DNA of 64,000 bases from CADEEN01 sp963783785 (lineage in GTDB: Bacteria > Pseudomonadota > Gammaproteobacteria > Burkholderiales > Burkholderiaceae_C). The translations under genes were made by a program, and so were the position numbers. The stretch spans positions 558,001 through 622,000 of the forward strand of contig CAWAOQ010000006.1 of assembly GCA_963783785.1 (NCBI GenBank). Direction: 5' to 3'. Below are positions 33,348 through 41,373 of this stretch, piece after piece. A model generated the notes under the pieces. That model was not told the origin of the DNA. It worked only from the letters and a program-made list of their open reading frames with translations, and made no database searches. Every line of letters starts with the position of its first letter. Position 1 is the stretch's first letter.

Positions 33348-34568
33348 TCAGTCGGCTTGCTTGCGCAGGAAAGCCGGGATCTCGATCTCGTCCATGCCGT
33401 TGCTGGCCAGCGCGTCGACCTTGGCCGCAGCCTGCGTGCGGCCATGGCGCCAGACGCTCGGCGTCGAGAGCTGGCTGTAGTCGTTCGACGGCGACTGTGG
33501 CGTCGAGCCTGCCGCGCCGGGTACCGATGTCGCGCTCATGATCGGCAGGTTGTCGGTGCCGGTGCGCAGCGCGCTGTGCACCACGCTCATCGGCGTGCTT
33601 TGCTGCACGCGCTTGGCGGGCGACAGGCCGGTAGCGATCACCGTCACGCGCAACTGGTCACCCAGGCCTTCGTCGTAGGCCGTGCCGTAGATCACATGCG
33701 CATCGTCGGCGGCATAGCGACGGATGGTGTTCATCGCGTTGCGCGATTCGCTCAGCTTGAACGTCGCCTTGCTCGCCGCGATCAGCACCAGCACCCCGCG
33801 CGCACCCGACAGGTCGATGCCTTCGAGCAGCGGGCAGGCCACCGCCAGGTCGGCGGCCTTGGTCGCGCGATCGGGGCCACCGGCCTGCGCCGTGCCCATC
33901 ATCGCCTTGCCCGGCTCGCTCATCACGGTCTTGACGTCTTCGAAGTCGACGTTGACCAGCCCGGGCACGTGGATGATGTCGCTGATGCCGCCGACGGCAT
34001 TGCGCAGCACATCGTTGGCGTGGGCAAAGGCCTGCTCCTGCGTGACGTCGTCGCCCAGCACTTCGAGCAGCTTCTCGTTCAGCACCACGATCAGCGAGTC
34101 GACGTTGGCCTCCAGTTCCGCGAGGCCGATGTCGGCGGCCTTCATGCGCCGGTGACCTTCGAACTCGAACGGCTTGGTGACGACGCCGACGGTCAGGATG
34201 CCCATCTCCTTGGCCACGCGCGCGATCACCGGTGCCGCCCCGGTGCCGGTGCCGCCGCCCATGCCGGCGGTGATGAACAGCATGTGCGCGCCGTCGATGG
34301 CCTGACGGATGCGATCGGTGGCTTCGTCCGCCGCGGCCTTGCCGGCCTCGGGTTTGGCACCCGCACCCAGACCGGTGCTGCCGAGCTGCAGCATCACGTC
34401 GGCATTGCTGCGATTGAGCGCCTGGGCGTCGGTATTGGCGCAGATGAACTCCACGCCCTGGACGTTGTGGGAAATCATGTGCTCGACGGCGTTGCCGCCG
34501 CCGCCGCCAACGCCGATGACCTTGATGCGGGTGCCCTGGTCAAACTCTTCGATCATTTCAATCGCCAT
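33348..34568 (-). CDS. ftsZ: Cell division protein FtsZ
   Basis: Protein of 406 aa. GTP-binding tubulin signature GGGTGTG at residues 104-110, N-terminal GVGGGGGNAV at 19-28, the T7 synergy loop near NVDFEDVKTVM, and the C-terminal peptide DEIEIPAFLRKQ that docks FtsA and other partners. Residues about 320-385 form a variable linker. It forms the Z ring. AAGGAGAA precedes the ATG at 34568, and an intrinsic terminator lies between ftsA and ftsZ. Confidence 0.98.
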   Translation of the reverse strand: MAIEMIEEFDQGTRIKVIGVGGGGGNAVEHMISHNVQGVEFICANTDAQALNRSNADVMLQLGSTGLGAGAKPEAGKAAADEATDRIRQAIDGAHMLFITAGMGGGTGTGAAPVIARVAKEMGILTVGVVTKPFEFEGHRRMKAADIGLAELEANVDSLIVVLNEKLLEVLGDDVTQEQAFAHANDVLRNAVGGISDIIHVPGLVNVDFEDVKTVMSEPGKAMMGTAQAGGPDRATKAADLAVACPLLEGIDLSGARGVLVLIAASKATFKLSESRNAMNTIRRYAADDAHVIYGTAYDEGLGDQLRVTVIATGLSPAKRVQQSTPMSVVHSALRTGTDNLPIMSATSVPGAAGSTPQSPSNDYSQLSTPSVWRHGRTQAAAKVDALASNGMDEIEIPAFLRKQAD

Positions 34569-34621
34569 GGTGTGTTCTCCTTCGTGAGAGTGCAGTTGCC
34601 GTCATAAAAAGTAGTTGCCCC

Positions 34622-34647
34622 AAAAAACCCCGAGCCTCACCGGGCTC
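34622..34647 (-). terminator. Intrinsic terminator between ftsA and ftsZ
   Basis: On the minus strand GAGCC-CGGTGA-GGCTC forms a five-pair stem followed by GGGG and six Ts. It lies just after the ftsA stop, so part of upstream transcription may stop before ftsZ. The stem is short, so it may be leaky. Confidence 0.55.
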
Positions 34648-34658
34648 TTCATCCATCG

Positions 34659-35891
34659 TCAGAAATTGCCGAGAAACCAATCCTTGGCGCGCCCGATCAC
34701 GGTCTTCACCGAACCGGCCTTGGCCGCCACCTTGTGGCCGCGGATGCGCGCCAGCCGCGCCTCTTCCAGCAGGCCCATCACGGTGGCCGAGCGCGGGTTG
34801 GCCACCATGTCCGAAAGCGCCCCGGCGTAGAGCGGGTTGCCGCGCCGCACCGGTTTCAGGAAGATGTCCTCGCCGAGCTCGACCATGCCGCGCATCACCG
34901 CCGAGCCGCCGCAGATCACGATCCCCGACGACAGCAGCTCCTCGTAGCCCGAGTCGCGGATGACCTGGTGCACCAGCGAGAAGATCTCCTCGACGCGCGG
35001 CTCGATCACGCCCGCCAGCGCCTGGCGGCTCAGCAGTCGCGGCGAGCGGTCGCCGAGACCCGGCACCTCGAGGTTCTCGCTCGGATCGGCCAGCAGTTGC
35101 TTGGCCACGCCGTACTCGACCTTGATCTCCTCGGCATCCTTGGTCGGCGTGCGCAGCGCCATCGCGATGTCGCTGGTGATCAGATCGCCGGCGATCGGGA
35201 TCACCGCGGTGTGGCGCACCGAGCCGCCGGTGTAGATCGAGACATCGGTGGTACCGGCACCGATGTCGACCATCGCCACGCCGAGCTCCTTCTCGTCGGC
35301 AGTCAGTACCGCGTGGCTCGAAGCGCTCGGGTTCAGCACCAGCTGCTCGACTTCGAGGCCGCAGCGGCGCACGCACTTGACGATGTTCTCGGCCGCGCTC
35401 TGCGCGCCGGTGACGATGTGGACCTTGACCTCGAGGCGGCCACCGCTCATGCCGATCGGCTCCTTGACCTCGTGGCCGTCGATCACGAACTCCTGCGGCT
35501 CCACCAGCAGCAGGCGCTGGTCGTTCGGGATGTTGATCGCCTTGGCCGTCTCGACGACGCGCGCGACGTCGACCGGCGTGACCTCCTTGTCGCGCACGAT
35601 GACCATGCCGGTGCTGTTCTGGCCGCGGATGTGGCTGCCGGTGATGCCGGTGTAGACGCGGGTGATCTTGCAGTCGGCCATCATCTCGGCCTCCTTCAAG
35701 GCCTGCTGGATCGACTGCACGGTGGCATCGATGTTGACGACGACGCCGCGCTTCAGGCCGTGCGACGCCGCGATGCCCAAGCCCGCCACGCGCAACGCGC
35801 CATCGGCCATCACCTCGGCCACCACCGCCATCACCTTGGCCGTGCCGATGTCCAGGCCGACCACCAGATCCTTGAATTCCTTTGCGGCCAT
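34659..35891 (-). CDS. ftsA: Cell division protein FtsA
   Basis: Protein of 410 aa, an actin-like ATPase that ties FtsZ to the membrane. Phosphate-binding VGLDIGTAKV is at residues 11-20, GAGTTDVSIY is the phosphate-2 loop, and GIVICGGSAVMRGM the adenosine motif. The final helix (VIGRAKDWFLGNF) is the amphipathic membrane-targeting sequence. The ATG at 35891 was chosen because earlier in-frame codons encode an Arg-rich stretch unlike FtsA. Confidence 0.97.
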   Translation of the reverse strand: MAAKEFKDLVVGLDIGTAKVMAVVAEVMADGALRVAGLGIAASHGLKRGVVVNIDATVQSIQQALKEAEMMADCKITRVYTGITGSHIRGQNSTGMVIVRDKEVTPVDVARVVETAKAINIPNDQRLLLVEPQEFVIDGHEVKEPIGMSGGRLEVKVHIVTGAQSAAENIVKCVRRCGLEVEQLVLNPSASSHAVLTADEKELGVAMVDIGAGTTDVSIYTGGSVRHTAVIPIAGDLITSDIAMALRTPTKDAEEIKVEYGVAKQLLADPSENLEVPGLGDRSPRLLSRQALAGVIEPRVEEIFSLVHQVIRDSGYEELLSSGIVICGGSAVMRGMVELGEDIFLKPVRRGNPLYAGALSDMVANPRSATVMGLLEEARLARIRGHKVAAKAGSVKTVIGRAKDWFLGNF

Positions 35892-35916
35892 CTTGGTGTC
35901 CTTTTTCCTGTTGGGC

Positions 35917-36768
35917 TCAGCGCGGCGCGGCGGCTTTCTTCGCCGTGGCCAGGGTGGTTGTCGATACGCCACGCAACCGCATTGCATAGCCGTCGGCGTG
36001 GCGCAGGTCGGCGGAGATCAGCGTCCGCGTGCCGCCGGCGTCGGCAAAGCGCTGGGTGGCCTGCGACAACGTGCGCGCGAAGCGCGCCGCGCGTGCCACG
36101 ACCTCGTCTTCGCTGCCGCGCCCGAACTCGAGCTCGGCACCGCTGTCGAGCTCGGCACGCCACGAGCCCCGGCTGGTCAGTTTCAGCGTCTCGATGCGAG
36201 CGTCGATCGGGGCCAGCGTGTCGGCGAGCCGGCGATGCATCGCCAGCACCTGCGCCGAGCTGCCTTCGGGGCCCGCCAGCGTGACGAGGTCCTCGTCCTC
36301 GACGTCGCCGAGATTGGCCTCGAACACTTCGCCGTGGCTGTTGACCAGCCGCTCGTTGCCCGCCTCGCCTTGCCACAGCGCCGCGGCACGGTGCTCCTCC
36401 AGCGTCACCGCCAGCCGGTTCGGCCACACTCGCCGCACCACCGCCTGGCGCACCCACGGCACCGACTCGAACGCCGCACGGCCACGGCCCAGGTCGAAGG
36501 TGAAGAAGTTGCCGGCCAGTTGTGGCAGCGCATTGGCCCGCACGGTGGCCAGGTTGCTGCGCGACATCTCGCCATCGAGCTCGATCGCACGCACGGTGAA
36601 CAGCGGCGCGCGCACCATCCAGCCGACTGCCGCGGCCAGCAACGCCAGCGTGGCCAGCACGAACACCGCTGCCGCCACCGCGTTCATCAGGCGGATGTCG
36701 GCTGGCAGCACCGCGGCCGCGCCATTGGCGAGGTTGCGCTTTCGGGTCACCGCCATCTCAGGCTCCAT
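35917..36768 (-). CDS. ftsQ: Cell division protein FtsQ
   Basis: Protein of 283 aa (or 279 from the internal ATG at 36756). A basic cytoplasmic N-terminus, one membrane helix at about residues 28-50, a POTRA domain (FTVRAIELDGEMSRSN onward) and the beta domain ending near LRHADGYAMRL. It bridges early and late divisome parts with FtsB/FtsL. In relatives ddlB precedes it directly; here about 630 bases containing a palindromic element intervene. Confidence 0.95.
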   Translation of the reverse strand: MEPEMAVTRKRNLANGAAAVLPADIRLMNAVAAAVFVLATLALLAAAVGWMVRAPLFTVRAIELDGEMSRSNLATVRANALPQLAGNFFTFDLGRGRAAFESVPWVRQAVVRRVWPNRLAVTLEEHRAAALWQGEAGNERLVNSHGEVFEANLGDVEDEDLVTLAGPEGSSAQVLAMHRRLADTLAPIDARIETLKLTSRGSWRAELDSGAELEFGRGSEDEVVARAARFARTLSQATQRFADAGGTRTLISADLRHADGYAMRLRGVSTTTLATAKKAAAPR

Positions 36769-36884
36769 CGCGCAGAGCGCGTGCCGCGACGCAGGACGCG
36801 GTCACGGCAGAGTGGCGTTCTGCTCGCGGCGCGTGATTGCGGACGGTTGTCTTGCTTTGACTGACGGTTTGTTGCTGCTGCGTG

Positions 36885-37305
36885 GCTTGCCGGGTCCCGC
36901 CCCGGCAGGCCGGGTGGCTTTCATTTGCGGCCCCAAATGAAAGTCACCAAAGCAAAGGGGCTGAATGCAAAACCTCTCAGCTCGTTCTTCTCGCCTCGCA
37001 CACCCGGCCCGGCGGGCCACCTGGAGCCACCGCCGCCAATCGAAGCGGCAGCTCACTCGACGCGGCCTCGCTGCGCTTTGGCCGGGGATCCAGCGAATCT
37101 GCGCGGGCGAGGCTTTGCGAGGCCCGCGCCGTCGAGTGCGCGGCAGGTTCGATGTGTCGCACGGCTTCCAAGTGGCCCGCTGGGCCGGGGTTCCGCAGCG
37201 TGCAGAACGCATGAAAGGTGTTGCATTGAGGGCCTTTGCTTTGGTGACTTTCATTTGGCCCCGCAAATGAAAGTTACCCGGCCGCCGGGCCGGAACCCGG
37301 CAAGC
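36885..37305. repeat. 421-bp palindromic element A (ddlB-ftsQ gap)
   Basis: Arms of about 90 bases, 36885-36975 and 37216-37305, are near-perfect inverted repeats beginning GCTTGCCGGG and ending near AATGCAAAACCT. Each arm carries its own hairpin with CTTTCATTTG and CAAATGAAAG, then CACCAAAGCAAAG. The 240-base interior has no supported ORF but contains TCGCCTCGCACACCC and GAGCCACCGCC, landmarks also in element B. No target duplication or transposase is visible. The flanks 36769-36884 and 37306-37398 hold nothing I recognise. Confidence 0.8.
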
Positions 37306-37398
37306 GGCGCGAACAGCAATCCCTCGCCAGAGGCGAGCGAATGACCAAGCCGCCGCAACGCGCCAAGAGCCTTCAGCCGGATCGCAAGCGACGTCATC

Positions 37399-38355
37399 TC
37401 AATGAGCCCCGTCCAGCCGCGCCTGCGCAAGCAACATCACGCACAGCGACTCGTAGCCGATGCCCGCTGCAGCCGCCGACTTGGGCACCAGCGAATGTCC
37501 GGTCATGCCCGGCGAGGTGTTCATCTCGAGCAGGAACGGCCGGCGGTCCGCGGCGCGGATCATCAGGTCGGCGCGGCCCCAGCCTCGGCAGCCGAGCGCA
37601 CGGTAGGCCGCCAGCACGACGCGCTGGATCTCGGCCTCTTCCGCCGGCGGCAGGCCGCTCGGCACCAGGTACTGCACGTCGTCGGTGAAGTACTTGTTCT
37701 GGTAGTCGTAGGCGCCCTCGGGGGCAACGATCCGCACCACCGGCAGCGCGCGTGCGCCCTCGCCCTCGCCGATCACCGGGCAGGTGACCTCCTCACCGGC
37801 GATGAACTCCTCGCACAGCACCTCGCTGTCGTAGCGCGCCGCCAGCTCGACGGCAGCCTGCATCTGCGAGTAGCCGGCGACCTTGGTCACGCCGATCGAC
37901 GAGCCCTCGTGCGGCGGCTTGACGATCAACGGCAGGCCGAGCGTGTCGGGCACCGTACGGGTGTGCGCCGGCGTGTGCGCGCCGGCGCCCAGCACCACGT
38001 AGCGCGGCGTCGGCAGCCCCTCGGCCAGCCAGATCCGCTTGGTCATCACCTTGTCGATGGCAATCGCGCTGGCCATCACGCCGGAGCCGGTGTAGGGAAT
38101 GCCGAGCAACTCGAGCGCGCCCTGCACGGTGCCGTCTTCGCCGTGGCGGCCGTGCAGCGCGATGAAGCAGCGCGCGAAGCCGTCACGCTTCAGCTCGACG
38201 AGGTCGCGCTCGGACGGATCGAACGCGTGCGCATCGATGCCCTGGCTCTGCAGCGCGGCCAGCACGCCGCGCCCGCTCATCAGCGAGATCTCGCGCTCGG
38301 CGCTGCTGCCGCCCATCAGGACCGCCACCTTGCCGAAAGATCGTGCATCCGTCAT
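37399..38355 (-). CDS. ddlB: D-alanine--D-alanine ligase
   Basis: Protein of 318 aa with the ATP-grasp fold. The N-terminal GGSSAEREISLMSGRGVL (residues 15-32) binds substrate, GIPYTGSGVMASAIAIDK is the central motif, and C-terminal FLLEMNTSPGMTGHSLVPK carries metal ligands and the second D-Ala site. It makes D-Ala-D-Ala for MurF. The ATG overlaps the murC stop by four bases. Confidence 0.97.
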   Translation of the reverse strand: MTDARSFGKVAVLMGGSSAEREISLMSGRGVLAALQSQGIDAHAFDPSERDLVELKRDGFARCFIALHGRHGEDGTVQGALELLGIPYTGSGVMASAIAIDKVMTKRIWLAEGLPTPRYVVLGAGAHTPAHTRTVPDTLGLPLIVKPPHEGSSIGVTKVAGYSQMQAAVELAARYDSEVLCEEFIAGEEVTCPVIGEGEGARALPVVRIVAPEGAYDYQNKYFTDDVQYLVPSGLPPAEEAEIQRVVLAAYRALGCRGWGRADLMIRAADRRPFLLEMNTSPGMTGHSLVPKSAAAAGIGYESLCVMLLAQARLDGAH

Positions 38356-39767
38356 GGCGCGATGCCTCCCCCGAGTTCGACGATGCGCGCAGCGACATGG
38401 CCGATCGAGCCCGCACCCATCACGATCACGACGTCGCCGCCGCGGGCGTGCTCCAGCACCGCCGCCGGCAGCGCATCGACCTCGTCGACGAACACCGGAT
38501 CGACCCTGCCGGCCACGCGCAGCGCCCGCGCCAGCGTGCGGCCGTCGGCGGCGACGATCGGCGCCTCGCCGGCGGCATAGACCTCGGTCAGCAACACCAC
38601 GTCGGCGCTGCCCAGCACCTTGACGAAATCCTCGAAGCAGTCGCGCGTGCGGGTGTAGCGGTGCGGCTGGAAGGCCAGCACCAGCCGCTGGCCCGGAAAT
38701 GCGCCGCGCGCGGCGGCGATCACCGCGGCCATCTCGACCGGGTGGTGGCCATAGTCGTCGACCACGGTGAAGCGGCCGGACCCATCGCGCGCAACGACCT
38801 CGCCGTAGCGCTGGAAGCGGCGGCCGACACCGGCGAACTGGGCCAGCGCCGCAGCGATCGGCGCATCGGGCAGCTCCAGTTCGGTGGCCACCGCGATCGC
38901 CGCCAGCGCATTGAGCACGTTGTGCTCGCCGGGCAGGTTCAGCGTGATCTCCAGCGGCGGCAGCGCCGCGCCGTTGCGGCGCTCGGCGGTGAAGCGCATC
39001 TGACCGCCCGGCAGCGCCTGCACGTCGATTGCGCGAACCTGGTTGTCGGCGCCGAAGCCGTAGGCCACGACCGGGCGCGACACCATCGGCACGATCGAGC
39101 GCACGCCCGGATCGTCGCCGCAGACGATGGCCGCGCCGTAGAAAGGCATGCGGTGCAGGAAGTCGACGAACGCCGCCTTCAGCCGCGCATAGTCATGCCC
39201 GTAGGTGTCCATGTGGTCGGCGTCGATGTTGGTCACCACCGACAGCACCGGCGTCAGGTTCAGGAACGAGGCGTCGCTCTCGTCGGCCTCGACCACGATG
39301 TACTCGCCCGCGCCGAGCCGCGAGTTGGCGCCGGCGCTGTTGAGCCTGCCGCCGATCACGAACGTCGGGTCGACGCCGGCCTCGGCCAGCACGCTGGCCA
39401 CCAGCGAGGTCGTCGTCGTCTTGCCGTGGGTGCCGGCGATCGCGATGCCCTGCTTCAGGCGCATCAGCTCGGCCAGCATCGCCGCACGCGGCACGATCGG
39501 AATGCGCGCGGCGCGGGCAGCGATGACTTCCGGGTTGCCGCCGCCGACCGCCGTCGACGTCACCACCGCGCCGGCGCCTTCGATGTGCCTCGCGTCGTGG
39601 CCGACGAAGACCTTCACGCCGAGCGAGCCCAGCCTGCGCAGCGTCGGGCTGTCGCTCTGGTCGGAACCCGACACCGTGTAGCCGAGGTTGTGCAGGATCT
39701 CGGCGATGCCGCTCATGCCCGAGCCGCCGACGCCGACGAAGTGGATGTGCTTGATGGCGTGTTTCAT
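38352..39767 (-). CDS. murC: UDP-N-acetylmuramate--L-alanine ligase MurC
   Basis: Protein of 471 aa. UDP-binding GVGGSGMSGIAEIL at residues 12-25 and ATP-binding GTHGKTTT at 112-119 are intact; DDYGHHPVEMAA is the C-terminal domain hallmark. It adds the first amino acid to UDP-MurNAc. The ATG at 39767 overlaps the stop of a 28-codon ORF whose start resembles murC's own first codons. Confidence 0.97.
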   Translation of the reverse strand: MKHAIKHIHFVGVGGSGMSGIAEILHNLGYTVSGSDQSDSPTLRRLGSLGVKVFVGHDARHIEGAGAVVTSTAVGGGNPEVIAARAARIPIVPRAAMLAELMRLKQGIAIAGTHGKTTTTSLVASVLAEAGVDPTFVIGGRLNSAGANSRLGAGEYIVVEADESDASFLNLTPVLSVVTNIDADHMDTYGHDYARLKAAFVDFLHRMPFYGAAIVCGDDPGVRSIVPMVSRPVVAYGFGADNQVRAIDVQALPGGQMRFTAERRNGAALPPLEITLNLPGEHNVLNALAAIAVATELELPDAPIAAALAQFAGVGRRFQRYGEVVARDGSGRFTVVDDYGHHPVEMAAVIAAARGAFPGQRLVLAFQPHRYTRTRDCFEDFVKVLGSADVVLLTEVYAAGEAPIVAADGRTLARALRVAGRVDPVFVDEVDALPAAVLEHARGGDVVIVMGAGSIGHVAARIVELGGGIAP

Positions 39768-39850
39768 GCGCTCGCTCCGGCACCCCGCAGGTGCTTCGTC
39801 GGCTCGCGTCGGTGCGCGACGAAGTGGATCGGCTTGACGGCGTTTTTCAT
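39764..39850 (-). CDS. 28-aa ORF between murG and murC duplicating the murC start
   Basis: ATG 39850 overlaps the restored murG stop (ATGA) and the ORF's own TGA overlaps the murC ATG (ATGA). It begins MKNAVKPIHFVAH, against MKHAIKHIHFVGV for MurC, and 30 of the first 34 bases agree, with an 83-base period. The rest (RREPTKHLRGAGASA) is unlike MurC. It looks like an old partial tandem duplication kept as a coupling relay. The segment CGACGAAG at 39794-39801 (minus strand) could pair with CTTCGTCG in either copy. Confidence 0.5.
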   Translation of the reverse strand: MKNAVKPIHFVAHRREPTKHLRGAGASA

Positions 39851-40930
39851 CGCGGTCTCACCAGCGCTTCGATTTCGTCGGCGACCCGGGCCGCCGCGCG
39901 CGGACGGGCCAACGCACGGGCCTTCTCGGCCATCGCCTGCAGCGCCGATCGGTCCAGGCCTTGCAGCAGTTGCGCGAGCCGTCTCGGGCGTCAGCTCGGC
40001 CTGCGGCAGGTGGATCGCTGCGCCATGCTGGGCCATGAACAGCGCGTTGTCGCGCTGGTGCGCGGTGGTGCTGACGATCAGCGGCACCAGCACGGCCGGC
40101 ACGCCCCCCGCGCACAGCTCGCTGACCGTCACCGCGCCGGCGCGGCAGATCATCAGGTCGCAGGCCGCCAGCCGCTCGGCCATGTCGTCGATGAAGGCCA
40201 GCACGTCGACGCCCTCGCGGATGCCGGCAGCGGCATAGGCGTCGCGCACGCTGTCGCGTTGCAGCGCACCGGTCTGGTGGGTGACGCGCGGACGGCGGGC
40301 GGCGTCGATCAGCGCCAGCGCCTTCGGCAAGTTGTCGTTGAGCACCTTCGCGCCCAGGCTGCCGCCGACGACGAGCACGTCGAGCGGCCCGCTGCGGCCC
40401 GCGTAACGCTCGGCCGGTGCCGGCAGCGCCTCGATCTCGGCGCGCACCGGGTTGCCGGTGACCACCGCCCGCTTGTGGGTCGTCGCCGCCGCGCCGTCGA
40501 AGCCGAACGCGATGCGGTCCGCGACCGGCAGCAGCGCCTTGTTCGACAGCAGCAACGACGCATCGGCATTGACCAGCAGCAGCGGCTTGCCGAGCAGCGA
40601 GGCCATCAGGCCCCCGGGGAAGCACACATAGCCGCCCATGCCGAGCACGGCGTCGGCACCGCGCTTCTTCAGCAGCGTGAGACATTCCCAGAACGCCTTC
40701 AGCAGCCGCAGTCCGCCGGTCAGCGTGTGCAGCAGGCCCTTGCCGCGCAGGCCGCTGAAGCCGATGCTGTCGAGCGCGATGCCGGCGGCCGGCACGAGGC
40801 GGGTCTCCATGCCTTCGCGGGTGCCGAGCCAGCTGACGGTCCAGCCGCGGGACTGCATCTCCTGCGCCACCGCGAGGCCCGGGATGATGTGGCCTCCGGT
40901 GCCGGCGGCCATGATCACGAGGTGGCTCAT
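39847..40930 (-). CDS. murG: MurG glycosyltransferase, frame broken by one extra base
   Basis: UDP-GlcNAc transferase making lipid II. GTGGHIIPGL is at residues 10-19, GMGGYVCFPGG and VVGGSLGAKVLND follow, and CRAGAVTVSELCAGGVP binds the UDP-sugar. At AELTPE the frame fails; ignoring one base (T at 39982 on the plus strand) gives RLAQLLQGLDRSALQAMAEK and a natural end EALVRPR, 360 aa, stopping at 39847. MurG is essential, so this is probably a sequencing or assembly error. Element B lies just upstream. Confidence 0.92.
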
Positions 40931-40949
40931 TGCTGTGCGCTCCGCGACG

Positions 40950-41370
40950 GGGTTCTTCGCATGCGCGAGTCGGCGCCGGGGGTGCCCCGGCGGGCAGTCA
41001 CTTTCTCTTTGCTGGCTCAAAGAGAAAGTAACCAAAGAGAAAGAGCCCAATACCCATTTTTGGGTTTGTCCGCGCGATGCGTCGTCTGTTCGCCCGCACA
41101 CCCAGGGGATGTCCGGGCTTTCGTGCGATTGCTCTGAGCCACCCGCACCACTGCTGTGGCCCAAGCGCGGTGCGCCGCGCTGCAATCGCAACTTGAGCCC
41201 GTACCGGGTCAGGCCTCGCGGCAGGCCACCGCCTTCAAACGCGACCGTGGCGTGAATGAGCACGTGTTCAGGCGCTCTTTCTTTGGTTACTTTCTTTCTG
41301 AGCCACCAGAAAGAAAGTGACTGCCCGCCGGGGCACCCCCGGCGCCGACTCGGCATGCGAAGAAGAACCC
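40950..41370. repeat. 421-bp palindromic element B (ftsW-murG gap)
   Basis: Inverted arms of about 99 bases, 40950-41048 and 41272-41370, start GGGTTCTTC and share AGTCGGCGCCGGGGGTGCCC; each holds an inner hairpin (CACTTTCTCTTTG with CAAAGAGAAAGTAACC) and ends AAAGAGCCC/AAAGAGCGCC. The interior of about 223 bases shows CGCCCGCACACCC and GAGCCACCCGCACC, as in element A. No ORF or transposase is supported. It separates ftsW and murG, which normally abut or overlap. Positions 40931-40949 and 41371-41373 hold nothing else. Confidence 0.82.
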
Positions 41371-41373
41371 TGT

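Noticed and set aside
36885..37305. CRISPR array or attenuator leader in the ddlB-ftsQ gap.
   Set aside because: There is one pair of inverted arms, not regularly spaced direct repeats, and no Cas genes are nearby.
40950..41370. Insertion sequence with a short transposase.
   Set aside because: The interior of about 223 bases has no ORF with transposase motifs and no target duplication was found.
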